A stretch of 64,000 bases of DNA from Rhodospirillales bacterium URHD0017 (GTDB taxonomy: Bacteria; Pseudomonadota; Alphaproteobacteria; Reyranellales; Reyranellaceae), in contig FODP01000004.1 of assembly GCA_900110395.1 (NCBI GenBank), positions 154,951-218,950 on the forward strand. Direction: 5' to 3'. Under the pieces are notes generated by a model. It did no database searches and was not told the origin of the DNA. It was given only the letters and a program-made list of their open reading frames with translations. Shown one piece after another: positions 26,728-35,199 of this stretch (positions within the stretch are counted from its first letter, which is position 1; each line of letters starts with the position of its first letter). Made by a program: the position numbers and the translations under genes.

Positions 26728-28032
26728 ATGCCCCCCTCGATCATCGCCATCGTGATCCTCGGCCTGCTGTTCGTGTTGCTGGCCGGCGGCATGCCGCTCG
26801 GTTTCGCCATGGGCCTGAGCGGCTTTCTCGGCACATTGCTGCTGATCGACGTCAATGCGTCGCTCGCGCTGCTCGGCCAGACAGCATACGAGACCGGCCT
26901 CGCCTACAACCTGTCGGTCATCCCGATGTTCGTGCTGATGGGCTACATCGCGGGCGAGGCGGGATTGAACGAATCGCTCTACCGCGCCTGCAATGCCTGG
27001 CTCGGCCATCGCCGCGGCGGGTTGGCGCTGGCCACGATCGGCGCCTGTGGGGCGTTCGCCGCGATCTGCGGCTCCAGTCTCGCGACGGCGGCGACGATGG
27101 CGCAGATCGCGCTGCCGGAAATGCGCAAGTACAAGTACGACGACAGGCTCGCCACCGGCTCGGTGGCGGCGGGCGGCACCATCGGCATCCTGATCCCGCC
27201 CAGCGTCGTCATGGTGATCTACGGTCTGCTCACCGAGACCAGCATCTCGCAGCTGTTCCTGGCAGGCTTCGTTCCGGGAATCCTGACGGTGCTGGGCTTC
27301 ATGGCCACGATCTCGATCGCCTGCCGCATCGATCCCACGCTCGGTCCGCCCGCGGCGCGCACGGCGATGCCGGAGCGCTTCAAGGCGCTGGGCAGCGTGT
27401 GGGGCAGCGCGCTGCTGTTCCTGGTGGTTATCGGCGGCCTCTATGTCGGCTGGTTCTCGCCGACCGAAGCGGCCAGCGTCGGCACCTGCGGCGCGTTCGT
27501 GCTCGGGCTGGTCAACCGCAAGACGCCGCGCCAGCTGCTCGGCACGACGCTGATCGACACGGTGAAGACCACGGCGATGATCTTCACGGTGCTGATCGGC
27601 GCCATCCTGTTCAACAACTTCCTGATCCTGGCCTCGGTGCCGAGCCTGGTCAGCGACTGGATCTCCGGGCTGCCGCTCGGCAAGACGGCGGTGCTGCTGG
27701 TCATCGTCCTGATGTATTTCGTGCTGGGCTGCCTGCTCGATTCGCTGGCGATGATCCTGCTCACCATTCCCATCGTGTTCCCGATCGTGAAAGCGCTGGG
27801 CTACGACCCGGTGTGGTTCGGCATCATCATCGTGATGGTGGTCGAGCTCGGCCTGATCACGCCGCCGATCGGCATGAACGTGTTCGTGATCAAGGGCATG
27901 GTCAAGGACGTGCCGCTGGAGACGATCTTCCGCGGCGTCACGCCGTTCATCATCGCTCAGATCATCCTGATCGGCGCGTTGATCGCGTTTCCCGACATCG
28001 CCTTGTGGCTGCCGTCGACGATGGCTCAGTAG
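26728..28032 (+). CDS. TRAP transporter large permease (DctM family)
   Basis: A 434-residue membrane protein with about twelve hydrophobic segments, the sodium-driven transport subunit of the TRAP system with the genes at 25153 and 26171. Typical segments are GMPLGFAMGLSGFLG, CGSSLATAATM, GTIGILIPPSVVMVIYG and VELGLITPPIGMNVFVIKG. The start at 26728 was chosen because it begins the first membrane helix and lies just after the DctQ stop; the frame open upstream overlaps dctQ and is rejected. Confidence 0.93.
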   Translation: MPPSIIAIVILGLLFVLLAGGMPLGFAMGLSGFLGTLLLIDVNASLALLGQTAYETGLAYNLSVIPMFVLMGYIAGEAGLNESLYRACNAWLGHRRGGLALATIGACGAFAAICGSSLATAATMAQIALPEMRKYKYDDRLATGSVAAGGTIGILIPPSVVMVIYGLLTETSISQLFLAGFVPGILTVLGFMATISIACRIDPTLGPPAARTAMPERFKALGSVWGSALLFLVVIGGLYVGWFSPTEAASVGTCGAFVLGLVNRKTPRQLLGTTLIDTVKTTAMIFTVLIGAILFNNFLILASVPSLVSDWISGLPLGKTAVLLVIVLMYFVLGCLLDSLAMILLTIPIVFPIVKALGYDPVWFGIIIVMVVELGLITPPIGMNVFVIKGMVKDVPLETIFRGVTPFIIAQIILIGALIAFPDIALWLPSTMAQ

Positions 28033-28040
28033 CGGCGGCT

Positions 28041-28514
28041 CTACTCAGGCTCTTCAGGGAGCTGCTCGCGCTCCTGTCTCAGGCGCCGCAACCTTTCCTC
28101 CTGCTCGGCAATGCGCTGCGACAGCAGTTCCTCGTTGGCCGCGCCTGCCGATGATGCCGCCTGATCGACGAGCTCGCGCAGATTGGCGCGCACGATCGCG
28201 ATGCGATTGTCTAGTTCTGTGACTGCCACGGGCGCTGCGGCGGGAACAGGTGATGGCGTTGGTGCGGGCGGCGCCATAGCCGGCCTCGGGACCGCCACCG
28301 GCTTCTTGGTGGCCACGCGCTTCTTGGCGGCGCGAACGGGCTTCTTGGTGGCCACGCGCTTCTTGCCGGCGCGAACGGGCTTCTTTGCCGCCACCCGGCG
28401 CTTGGGCGCCTTTGCGGCTTTCTTCTTCGCCACCACCCGGGACTTGCGGGTCTTCGCCGCCTTCTTCTTGGCAGCGGCGGGTCTCCTGGAGCCGGACTTC
28501 TTCCTAGCAGCCAT
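28041..28514 (-). CDS. Histone H1-like lysine/alanine-rich repeat protein
   Basis: A 157-residue basic protein. The first 75 residues are low-complexity KKA, KKR and KKP repeats, with RVATKKPVRA-type units repeated at 28300-28385, resembling the C-terminal tail of histone H1 and the AlgP/Hc1 group. A proline/alanine linker follows, then an acidic coiled coil (ELDNRIAIVRANLRELVDQ, ISQ-like heptads to the end, EEQERLRRLRQ type). It probably binds DNA through its tail and oligomerises through its coil. gggag lies 6 bases before ATG 28514; ATG 28520 is too close to that site. Confidence 0.75.
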   Translation of the reverse strand: MAARKKSGSRRPAAAKKKAAKTRKSRVVAKKKAAKAPKRRVAAKKPVRAGKKRVATKKPVRAAKKRVATKKPVAVPRPAMAPPAPTPSPVPAAAPVAVTELDNRIAIVRANLRELVDQAASSAGAANEELLSQRIAEQEERLRRLRQEREQLPEEPE

Positions 28515-28621
28515 GGGCATCTCCCTGCGGTTGCGAAACTCTATCGCGCCTGGCGGTCCCGACAAAGCTCAACCCGTCGCCGGCTGTTGGCAAGTCGCGG
28601 TCGCTCGTCCATCAAGGGCCG

Positions 28622-29353
28622 ATGGACTTCGAGCTCAAGGACCGGACCTGCCTGGTCACGGGCGCCAGCGCCGGCATCGGCGCGGGCATCGCCCACCTTC
28701 TGGCCGAACAGGGTGCGCGGGTCGCCGCCACGGCCCGGCGGGTCGACAGGATCGAGCGGCACCGCAACGTCATGCCGATCGGGGCCGACATCACCTCGGC
28801 CGATGACCTCGTCCGCCTCGCCCGGGAGGCCACCGCGGCCCTGGGCCAGGTCGACATCCTGGTCAACTGCGCCGGCGGCTCGCGGCCGACCACGGTCGAT
28901 GCCGGCGAGGACTTCTGGGAGGAGGCGTTCGCGCTCAACTTCACCTCGGCGCGGCGTCTGACCACGGCTCTGCTGCCCGGCATGCGCCAGCGCCGCTGGG
29001 GCCGTATCGTCAACATCAGCGGCACCATGGAGCCGCGCGGCATCAACGCCGCCGTGGCCGCCAAGGCAGCCCTCCACCTGTGGGCCAAAGGCCTGGCCTG
29101 CGAGGTCGCGGCCGAGGGCGTGACCGTCAACACCATCCAGCCCGGACGCATCAACAGCGAGCAGATCCTCGAGAAGCTGCATCCCACCGAGGAAGGCCGC
29201 CGCGCCTTCATCGAGCGCAACATCCCTATCGGCTACTTCGGCGAGCCCGAGGACATTGCCCATCTGGTGGCCTTCCTCGCGTCGCCGCGAGCACGCTACA
29301 TCACCGGCACCGTCATCCCGGTCGATGGTGGCATGCGCCACGCCACGCATTGA
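28622..29353 (+). CDS. SDR-family oxidoreductase lacking the usual catalytic tyrosine
   Basis: A 243-residue short-chain dehydrogenase/reductase. The NAD(P) site TGASAGIGAGIA lies at about 14-25, NCAGG at about 84-88, and the catalytic serine is in VNISGT. The Tyr-x-x-x-Lys motif is altered: the lysine of AAKAAL is present but the residue four before it is alanine (NAAVAAK). The C terminus PVDGGM is standard. Loss of the tyrosine suggests an altered mechanism or a non-reductase role. The LLM monooxygenase gene begins one base after its stop, so they are likely partners in one pathway. Confidence 0.88.
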   Translation: MDFELKDRTCLVTGASAGIGAGIAHLLAEQGARVAATARRVDRIERHRNVMPIGADITSADDLVRLAREATAALGQVDILVNCAGGSRPTTVDAGEDFWEEAFALNFTSARRLTTALLPGMRQRRWGRIVNISGTMEPRGINAAVAAKAALHLWAKGLACEVAAEGVTVNTIQPGRINSEQILEKLHPTEEGRRAFIERNIPIGYFGEPEDIAHLVAFLASPRARYITGTVIPVDGGMRHATH

Positions 29354-29354
29354 G

Positions 29355-30662
29355 ATGGATGCCGATCGAAAGCAGATGCGCCTCGGCGTCTTCGTGCAGA
29401 CGCCGGGCCATCATGTCGGCGGCTGGCGGCATCCGGATGCCGTTGTCGATGGCTGGCCCAACCTCGCGCTGATGCAGCACATCGCCGCCACCGCCGAGCG
29501 CGGCAAGTTCGACATGTTCTTCCTGGGCGACGGCTTTGCCACCGGCTACGGCGAGCATCCCTCGACCATCGGCAAGTTCGAGCCGCTGACGCTGTTGTCG
29601 GCGCTGGCCATGGGCACCAGCCGGCTCGGGCTCGCCGCCACGGGCTCGACGACCTACGCCGAGCCCTATCAGATCGCCCGCTCCTTCGCCTCGCTCGATC
29701 ATCTGTCGGGCGGCCGCGCGGCCTGGAACGTCGTGACCACCGCCTACGCCAAGTCCGCCGCCGTGTTCGGCCGCCAGCATCCGCCGCATGCCGAGCGCTA
29801 CGCCATGGCCGAGGAATTCGTCGTGGCCTGCCGTATCCTGTGGGACAGCTGGGCCGACGATGCCTTCATTGCCGACAAGAAGGCGGGCGTCTTCGTGCGG
29901 CCGGGCAGCCTGCAGGTGCCCGCCTTCAAGGGGAAGTACTTTACCGTCGAAGGCGGTCTGAACGTGCCGCGCTCGCCGCAGGGCCATCCGGTGCTGATCC
30001 AGGCTGGCTCCTCGGGGCCCGGCCAGGCGCTGGCGTCGCGCATCGCCGACGTCGTGTTCACCGCGCAGAACGACCTCGCCGGGGCGCAGGGCTTCTATCG
30101 CGCGGTGAAGGAGCAGGTTGCCGGGTTCGGCCGCCGGGCCGACGAAGTCCTGGTCATGCCCGGCGTGTTCCCCGTGATCGGCCGTACGGCGGCCGAGGCG
30201 CAGGAGATCTTTGCCGAGCTCAACCGCAACATCGACACGGCGCAGGCCTTCACCGTGCTGTCGGAGCGGCTGGGCGCCGACATGTCGGTCCATCCGCTCG
30301 ACGGGCCGGTACCCGAGGTGCCCGAGACCGAACATCTCAAGAGCCGCGCCGCGCTCCTGATCGAGATGGCGCGGCGTGAGAAGCTGACGCTGCGCCAGCT
30401 CTACCATCGCGTGGCCGCGGCGCGCGGCCATCTGCTGCTGATCGGGACCGGCGCCGAGATCGCCAACGTGCTGGAGGCGTGGTTCCGCGCCGGTGCCGCC
30501 GACGGCTTCAATGTCATGCCGCCGTTCTTTCCGGGGCAATTCGATGCCTTTGTCGCCGAGGTTGTCCCGCGTCTGCAGGAACGCGACCTGTTCCGCGCCG
30601 ACTACACCGGCACGACGCTGCGCGACCACCTCGGGCTGAAGCGTCCAGTCCGGCATACCTAG
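29355..30662 (+). CDS. LLM-class flavin-dependent monooxygenase (NtaA/SnaA/DszA type)
   Basis: A 435-residue reduced-flavin-dependent monooxygenase of the NtaA/SnaA/DszA group. Signs are MRLGVFVQTPGHHVGGWRHP at the N terminus, LSGGRAAWNVVTT near residue 116, and VLIQAGSSGPGQALAS at about 213-228. Relatives oxidise nitrilotriacetate, EDTA, dibenzothiophene sulfone or alkanesulfonates, using FMNH2 from a separate reductase. No reductase gene lies nearby. ATG 29355 follows the SDR stop directly; longer frames overlap the SDR gene and are rejected. Confidence 0.88.
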   Translation: MDADRKQMRLGVFVQTPGHHVGGWRHPDAVVDGWPNLALMQHIAATAERGKFDMFFLGDGFATGYGEHPSTIGKFEPLTLLSALAMGTSRLGLAATGSTTYAEPYQIARSFASLDHLSGGRAAWNVVTTAYAKSAAVFGRQHPPHAERYAMAEEFVVACRILWDSWADDAFIADKKAGVFVRPGSLQVPAFKGKYFTVEGGLNVPRSPQGHPVLIQAGSSGPGQALASRIADVVFTAQNDLAGAQGFYRAVKEQVAGFGRRADEVLVMPGVFPVIGRTAAEAQEIFAELNRNIDTAQAFTVLSERLGADMSVHPLDGPVPEVPETEHLKSRAALLIEMARREKLTLRQLYHRVAAARGHLLLIGTGAEIANVLEAWFRAGAADGFNVMPPFFPGQFDAFVAEVVPRLQERDLFRADYTGTTLRDHLGLKRPVRHT

Positions 30663-31179
30663 CTAGAACGTCACCTCATCCGCCGCGACGACATCGGCGA
30701 AGCCGCTGGCGAGCAGGCGGTTGTGATGGGCGATGATGCGTTCGGCATCGATCACCGGCGTGTCCCAGGTCGTGTGGCCGTCGGCCACCAGGACCACGCG
30801 ATAACCCAGCGCCGCCGCGCCGCGGCAGGCCGAGTCCACGCACATCTCGGTCTGCATGCCGGCGATCACCAGAGTGTCGATGGTCCGAGAGGCGTCGATG
30901 CAGATCGGTGTCGTGGAAGGAACTGCTGTGCCGCTTCTCGACCACGATCTCGCCGGGCCGCGGCGCGACCAGCGGATGGTGCGGCCAGCCCGCTGATCCC
31001 TTGGCGAGGAGATCGCCCGGACCGCCATCGTGCTGCACATGGACGACCGGCCGCCCTTCGGCGCGGGCACGGGCCAGCAGCCCGGCGATGCGCCGGACGA
31101 TCTCTTCACCGCGATGGGCCGGCGGCGAAACAGCGAACATGCCCTGCTGGACATCGACGATCATCAACGCGCTCGTCAT
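30663..31179 (-). pseudogene. Isochorismatase-family hydrolase gene with one frameshift
   Basis: The N-terminal half reads in one frame from ATG 31179 (SALMIVDVQQGMF, the first catalytic aspartate, to EKRHSSSFHDTDLH). The C-terminal half reads in another frame (IDTLVIAGMQTEMCVDSACRGAAALG, with the catalytic cysteine, to the stop at 30663). The break lies near 30885-30895. All three expected catalytic residues (Asp, Lys, Cys) are present, so only the frame is lost. The intact protein would be a cysteine hydrolase of the nicotinamidase/isochorismatase fold, about 170 residues. A consensus error would explain it equally well. Confidence 0.75.
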
Positions 31180-31229
31180 CGCACGACTGTAGCGGAATCG
31201 AGCGGATATCGCGCTGACAAGGCACTATT

Positions 31230-31244
31230 TGCGAATAATTATCA
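31230..31244. promoter_or_regulatory. Fur-like box upstream of hemP
   Basis: The 15-mer tgcgaataattatca has the 7-1-7 dyad shape of Fur-family operators, with five of seven arm positions matching in inverted order. It lies 26 bp before the hemP start in an unusually AT-rich patch. hemP genes are typically iron-controlled. Whether the regulator is Fur, Irr or RirA cannot be decided from one site. Confidence 0.5.
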
Positions 31245-31269
31245 ATAGCATACCTCAGAGGAGCAAACG

Positions 31270-31440
31270 ATGGACTTTCACGCAAAGACAGCCTCCGGCC
31301 CGGACGGACCTGTCGTCGACTTCCCCGTGACCGAGAGCACGGCCCTGCTGAACGGTCATCGCGAGCTGCGCATCCGGCACGGCAGCGACACTTACCGCCT
31401 GAGGCTCACCCCGTCAGGAAAGCTGATCCTGACCAAGTAG
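31270..31440 (+). CDS. hemP: Hemin uptake protein HemP
   Basis: A 56-residue HemP-family protein. The conserved C-terminal block is visible as TALLNGHRELRIRHGSD followed by YRLRLTPSGKLILTK, the hallmark of the family. The ATG is preceded by agaggagc. HemP is a small cytosolic protein that in several proteobacteria activates heme-receptor expression under iron limitation. It stands alone here, between the isochorismatase-family gene and the SRP RNA, with a Fur-like box upstream. No heme receptor gene is in the window. Confidence 0.85.
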   Translation: MDFHAKTASGPDGPVVDFPVTESTALLNGHRELRIRHGSDTYRLRLTPSGKLILTK

Positions 31441-31519
31441 CGTCGCAGTCGGATTTCCGCCCGGAAATCAAGGCATTGGCGGGCGCGCGCAAAGGTCCAC
31501 AAAGGGCCACGTTCCGCCC

Positions 31520-31548
31520 TTGCGCCACACCGTCCGACTCCTGATATA
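31520..31548 (+). promoter_or_regulatory. Probable sigma-70 promoter of the SRP RNA
   Basis: ttgcgc at 31520-31525 and gatata at 31543-31548 are separated by 17 bp, close to the housekeeping consensus, and would start transcription at about 31555-31558, where the SRP RNA begins. Confidence 0.5.
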
Positions 31549-31556
31549 ACCGCCTC

Positions 31557-31655
31557 GAGGGGCCGGTGTGGGCGGAGCAGTCGCCAACCCGGTCAGATCC
31601 GGAAGGAAGCAGCCGTAACGAATTCGCTTCGGGTCATGCCGGTCTCTCACCTGTC
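31557..31655 (+). ncRNA. ffs: Signal recognition particle RNA, small bacterial type (4.5S)
   Basis: The universally conserved domain IV is visible as ggtcagatccggaaggaagc at 31591-31610, continuing agcc. The flanks gggccggtgtgg and tcatgccggtctc can pair to close the hairpin, giving about 99 nucleotides, the usual alphaproteobacterial size. It forms the RNA core of the SRP with Ffh for co-translational membrane targeting. Its position directly before dnaX is common in alphaproteobacteria. The ends are estimated. Confidence 0.9.
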
Positions 31656-31748
31656 GCTCGGCGCGCGCCGCCGCCGGCGCAGGCGGCCGGGCGCGACGAC
31701 CGCCGGGCCTCATGGGGCCACGGCGCCTTTCGGGTAGGACACCTCGCC

Positions 31749-33497
31749 ATGCCGGAAGCCAAGGAACAGCTTCCCTATCGGGTCCTCGCCCGCAAATACC
31801 GCCCTGTCGATTTCACCACCCTGGTGGGCCAGGAGGCGATGGTGCGCACCCTGCGCAACGCCATTGCCACCGGCCGCATTGCGCACGCCTTCATGCTCAC
31901 CGGCGTCCGCGGCGTCGGCAAGACCACGACCGCCCGCATCATCGCCCGGGCGCTCAACTGCATCGGCAAGGACGGCAAGGGTGGTGCCACCGTCGATCCC
32001 TGCGGCGTCTGCGACAACTGCAAGGCGATCACCGAAGACCGCCATGTCGACGTGATCGAGATGGACGCGGCGTCCCGCACCGGCATCGATGATGTGCGCG
32101 AGCTGATCGAGGGCGTACGCTACCGCCCGGTGTCGGCGCGCTACAAGGTCTACATCATCGACGAAGTGCACATGCTGTCGGAGAAGGCGTTCAACGCCCT
32201 GCTCAAGACGCTGGAAGAGCCGCCACCGCATGTGAAGTTCCTGTTTGCCACCACCGAGATCCGCAAGGTGCCGGTGACGGTGCTGAGCCGCTGCCAGCGC
32301 TTTGACCTCAAGCGCGTGCCGCAGCAGGCGCTGATCGACCATTTCAGCAAGATCGCCGGCGCCGAGAAGGTCGAGATCTCGCCCGAGGCGCTGACCTTGC
32401 TCGCGCGCGCCGCCGACGGCTCGGTGCGTGACGGTCTTTCCATGCTCGACCAGGCGATCGCCCATGGCGGCGGCGTGGTCGATGCGGCGCAGGTCCGCGA
32501 CATGCTGGGCCTGGCCGACCGCAGCCGGGTGCTGGAGCTGTTCGAGAAGACGATGCGCGGCGACGCGCCGTCGGTCGTGGCGGCGCTGGCCGAGATGCAC
32601 GATTCGGGCGCCGACCCGGTCGTGATCCTGCAGGACCTGCTCGAGCTCACGCACTGGGTGACCCGGCTCAAGGTGGCGCCCGACGCTGCGGCGGCCTCGG
32701 CCGACAGCGAGCGCGCCCAGGGCCAGGCCATGGCGGCCAAGCTCTCGATGGCGTCGCTGACGCGCGCCTGGACGCTCTTGATGAAGGGCCTGCAGGAGAC
32801 GCTGTCGGCGCCCTCGCCGTTGCGCGCCGCCGAGATGGCCCTGATCCGACTGTGCTACGCCGCCGACCTGCCGTCGCCGTCCGACGCCATCAAGGCGCTG
32901 CAGAACGGCGCGGCGCCAGCTCCTGCCGCGGGTGTATCGGCGCCCGCACCGCGTGGCGGCGGAGGCGGCGGTGCCGCGGCCCGCCTCGCGACCCAGCCGG
33001 TCGTCGCCACAGCGAGCCAGCCGGCTGTCGCTCAACCCAACCCTAAAAGCTTCACCGAGATCGTGGCCCTGTTCGAGGCCCGCCGCGAAGCGCGACTGGT
33101 GCACCACCTCATCCATCACGTGCACGAGGTGCGCTGCGAACCGGGCCTGATCGAGTTCCGCACTCAGCCCAAGGCGCCGCCCGACCTGGCACCCCGCCTG
33201 AGCGAGCTTTTGAGCCAGTGGACCGGCCGGCGCTGGATCGCGACGGTGTCGTCGGCCGGCGGCAAGCCCACGCTCAACGAGCAGAAGGCGACCAAGGGCG
33301 ACGAGCTGCGCAACCAGGCCGAAAACAATCCGTTGGTCCAGGCCATCCTGAAGACCTTCCCCGGCGCCAAGCTCGACGCCGTGCGACGCAAGGGCGCGCA
33401 GACCTCGCTGGTGGCAGGCCTGGTCGAGAGCGGCGAGGAGCCGCCGGCCGGCGAGGAGTATCCTGCCGACGACGACATCCCGGAGAGTGAGTACTGA
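31749..33497 (+). CDS. dnaX: DNA polymerase III subunits gamma/tau
   Basis: A 582-residue clamp-loader ATPase. RVLARKYRPVDFTTLVGQEAMV is the conserved N terminus; Walker A GVRGVGKTTTARI lies at about 54-66, followed by the zinc-binding cysteines (C77, then PCGVCDNC), Walker B YIIDEVHML and the SRC motif LSRCQRFDL. A glycine/alanine-rich linker at about 390-430 leads to the tau-specific C-terminal part that contacts the polymerase and helicase. The ATG at 31749 starts the known N terminus; open sequence upstream is the SRP RNA. Its stop overlaps the ybaB start (TGATG). Confidence 0.95.
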   Translation: MPEAKEQLPYRVLARKYRPVDFTTLVGQEAMVRTLRNAIATGRIAHAFMLTGVRGVGKTTTARIIARALNCIGKDGKGGATVDPCGVCDNCKAITEDRHVDVIEMDAASRTGIDDVRELIEGVRYRPVSARYKVYIIDEVHMLSEKAFNALLKTLEEPPPHVKFLFATTEIRKVPVTVLSRCQRFDLKRVPQQALIDHFSKIAGAEKVEISPEALTLLARAADGSVRDGLSMLDQAIAHGGGVVDAAQVRDMLGLADRSRVLELFEKTMRGDAPSVVAALAEMHDSGADPVVILQDLLELTHWVTRLKVAPDAAAASADSERAQGQAMAAKLSMASLTRAWTLLMKGLQETLSAPSPLRAAEMALIRLCYAADLPSPSDAIKALQNGAAPAPAAGVSAPAPRGGGGGGAAARLATQPVVATASQPAVAQPNPKSFTEIVALFEARREARLVHHLIHHVHEVRCEPGLIEFRTQPKAPPDLAPRLSELLSQWTGRRWIATVSSAGGKPTLNEQKATKGDELRNQAENNPLVQAILKTFPGAKLDAVRRKGAQTSLVAGLVESGEEPPAGEEYPADDDIPESEY

Positions 33498-33826
33498 TGT
33501 TCGACAAGCTGAAGGATCTCGGCGGCCTGATGCAGCAGGCCCAGGCCATGCAGCAGAAGATGCAGGAGCTGCAGGCGACGCTGGAGCGCCTGGAGATCGT
33601 GGGCTCCTCGGGGGCCGGCCTGGTCAAGGTGACCGTCAACGGCAAGAACGAGACGCGCAAGGTCGAGATCGACGCCTCGCTGTTCGTGCCCGCCGACAAG
33701 GGCGTGGTCGAGGACCTGATCGTGGCCGCCGCCAACGACGCGCGCATGAAGGTCGAGCAGACCGTGCAGGAGCAGATGCGCAGCATCACCGGCGGGCTTC
33801 CGCTGCCGCCGGGCTTCAAGCTGTGA
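33497..33826 (+). CDS. ybaB: YbaB/EbfC-family nucleoid-associated protein
   Basis: A 109-residue DNA-binding protein, always found between dnaX and recR. It starts [26 protein letters not shown], an amphipathic helix for dimerisation, and contains [19 protein letters not shown], the family core. It forms tweezer-like dimers that bind the nucleoid. It is translationally coupled to dnaX by a TGATG overlap. Confidence 0.93.
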   Translation: MFDKLKDLGGLMQQAQAMQQKMQELQATLERLEIVGSSGAGLVKVTVNGKNETRKVEIDASLFVPADKGVVEDLIVAAANDARMKVEQTVQEQMRSITGGLPLPPGFKL

Positions 33827-33836
33827 CCTCTTTGCC

Positions 33837-33910
33837 GGGGGCGCGCCACTCCAGTGGCGCGTCTTTGTCTGCAGCGAGAGAAGATCGCGCCACTGGAGTG
33901 GCGCGCCCCC
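33837..33910. repeat. Interspersed inverted repeat (gcgccactc family)
   Basis: Perfect 24-base arms at 33837-33860 and 33887-33910 (core gcgcgccactccagtggcgc) are separated by 26 bases. The core itself contains the smaller palindrome ccactccagtgg. It lies in the 88 bp between ybaB and recR and could form a strong hairpin within that operon transcript. Confidence 0.9.
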
Positions 33911-33914
33911 AGCC

Positions 33915-34508
33915 ATGAACGGCCCAGAAATCGAACGCTTGATCCAATTGCTCGGCCGACTGCCCGGGCTTGGACCGCGCTCGGCGCGGCGGGTGGCGCT
34001 GCATCTCCTGAAGAAGCGCGAGACGCTGATGCAGCCGCTCGGCACCGCGCTGGCCGACGCGGCACGCTCGATCCGTGCCTGCTCGACTTGCGGCAACCTC
34101 GACACCATCGACCCGTGCTCGATCTGCGCCGACGCCAACCGCGACCAGGGCCTGATCTGCGTCGTCGAGGATGTCGGCGACCTGTGGGCCATGGAGCGCG
34201 GCAAGATCTTCCGCGGCCTCTACCACGTGCTGGGCGGCTCGCTGTCGGCGCTCGACGGCATCGGCCCCGACGAGCTCAACATCGCGGGCCTGGTGAAGCG
34301 GGTGGCCGCGGCCGGCATACGCGAGGTGATCGTCGCCACCAACGCCACGGTCGACGGCCAGACCACCGCCCACTATCTCGCCGAGCGCCTGGGCGAGCTC
34401 GACGTGCCCCTCACCCGTCTCGCTCATGGCGTGCCGGTGGGCGGCGAACTCGACTGGCTGGACGACGGCACGCTCGCCACGGCGTTCAAGGCGCGGCGCG
34501 CGCTGTGA
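33915..34508 (+). CDS. recR: Recombination mediator protein RecR
   Basis: A 197-residue RecR. The helix-hairpin-helix [15 protein letters not shown] lies at about 11-25, the zinc finger is [16 protein letters not shown] at about 56-71, and the Toprim domain follows with [16 protein letters not shown] at about 81-96. It acts with RecO and RecF in loading RecA on gapped DNA; recO is also in this window at 47505. The gene order dnaX-ybaB-recR is widely conserved. Confidence 0.95.
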   Translation: MNGPEIERLIQLLGRLPGLGPRSARRVALHLLKKRETLMQPLGTALADAARSIRACSTCGNLDTIDPCSICADANRDQGLICVVEDVGDLWAMERGKIFRGLYHVLGGSLSALDGIGPDELNIAGLVKRVAAAGIREVIVATNATVDGQTTAHYLAERLGELDVPLTRLAHGVPVGGELDWLDDGTLATAFKARRAL

Positions 34509-34515
34509 GCGCGTC

Positions 34516-35118
34516 ATGAGCACCGACGTCATCGCCGCCATCGCCATCGCCTTGGGCGCCGGCTGGGCGAGCGGGCTCAACACCTATGCCGCCGTCCTGG
34601 TGCTGGGGGCGGCCCAGCGGTTCGGCCTGGTCGCCCTGCCGCACGACCTGCAGGTGCTTGGATCGCCCTGGGTGATGGGCGTGGCGGCACTCCTGTTCGC
34701 GCTCAACTTCTTCGCCGACAAGATTCCCTACGTCGACAGCATCAACGACATGCTGCAGACCTTCGTGCGCGTGCCGGCCGGCGCCCTGCTGGCCTACGGT
34801 GCGGCCGGCGGCCTCAGCCCCGAAGTCGCGGTCGTCGCCGGCCTGCTGGGCGGCACCCTGGCCGCCGGCACGCACGTCGCCAAGACGGGCACGCGGGCGC
34901 TGATCAACACCTCGCCCGAACCGTTCAGCAACATTGCCGCCTCCTTCGCCGAGGATATTGGCGTGATCGGCGGGCTGGCTCTCGCCATCGCCCACCCGAT
35001 CACGTTCCTGTGCCTGCTCGCCCTGTTCGTGGCCCTGCTCATCTGGCTGCTGCCCAAGCTGGTGCGGCTGGCCCTCGTGCCGTTTCGCCGGCTGGCTGGA
35101 ATCCGACAAAAACCTTGA
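34516..35118 (+). CDS. DUF4126 family membrane protein
   Basis: A 200-residue integral membrane protein with about five hydrophobic segments and the DUF4126 signature WASGLNTYAAVLVLGAAQRFG near the N terminus and FFADKIPYVDSINDMLQTFVR at about 60-80. The second part is GGTLAAGTHVAKTGTRALINTSPEP, also conserved. The function is unknown. It begins 7 bp after recR and is probably in the same transcript. ATG 34516 was chosen because the earlier frame overlaps recR. Confidence 0.85.
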   Translation: MSTDVIAAIAIALGAGWASGLNTYAAVLVLGAAQRFGLVALPHDLQVLGSPWVMGVAALLFALNFFADKIPYVDSINDMLQTFVRVPAGALLAYGAAGGLSPEVAVVAGLLGGTLAAGTHVAKTGTRALINTSPEPFSNIAASFAEDIGVIGGLALAIAHPITFLCLLALFVALLIWLLPKLVRLALVPFRRLAGIRQKP

Positions 35119-35199
35119 CTCTGCGGCCCTCTATCGGCCGTCGTCGGTCCGACTAGCGCTTTCCTTCGCAGGCCGCTGCGGTACACTGTCCTCAGTTAA

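Noticed and set aside
31441..31748. An N-terminal extension of DnaX upstream of 31749
   Set aside because: The open stretch contains the SRP RNA; the DnaX N terminus at 31749 matches the family.
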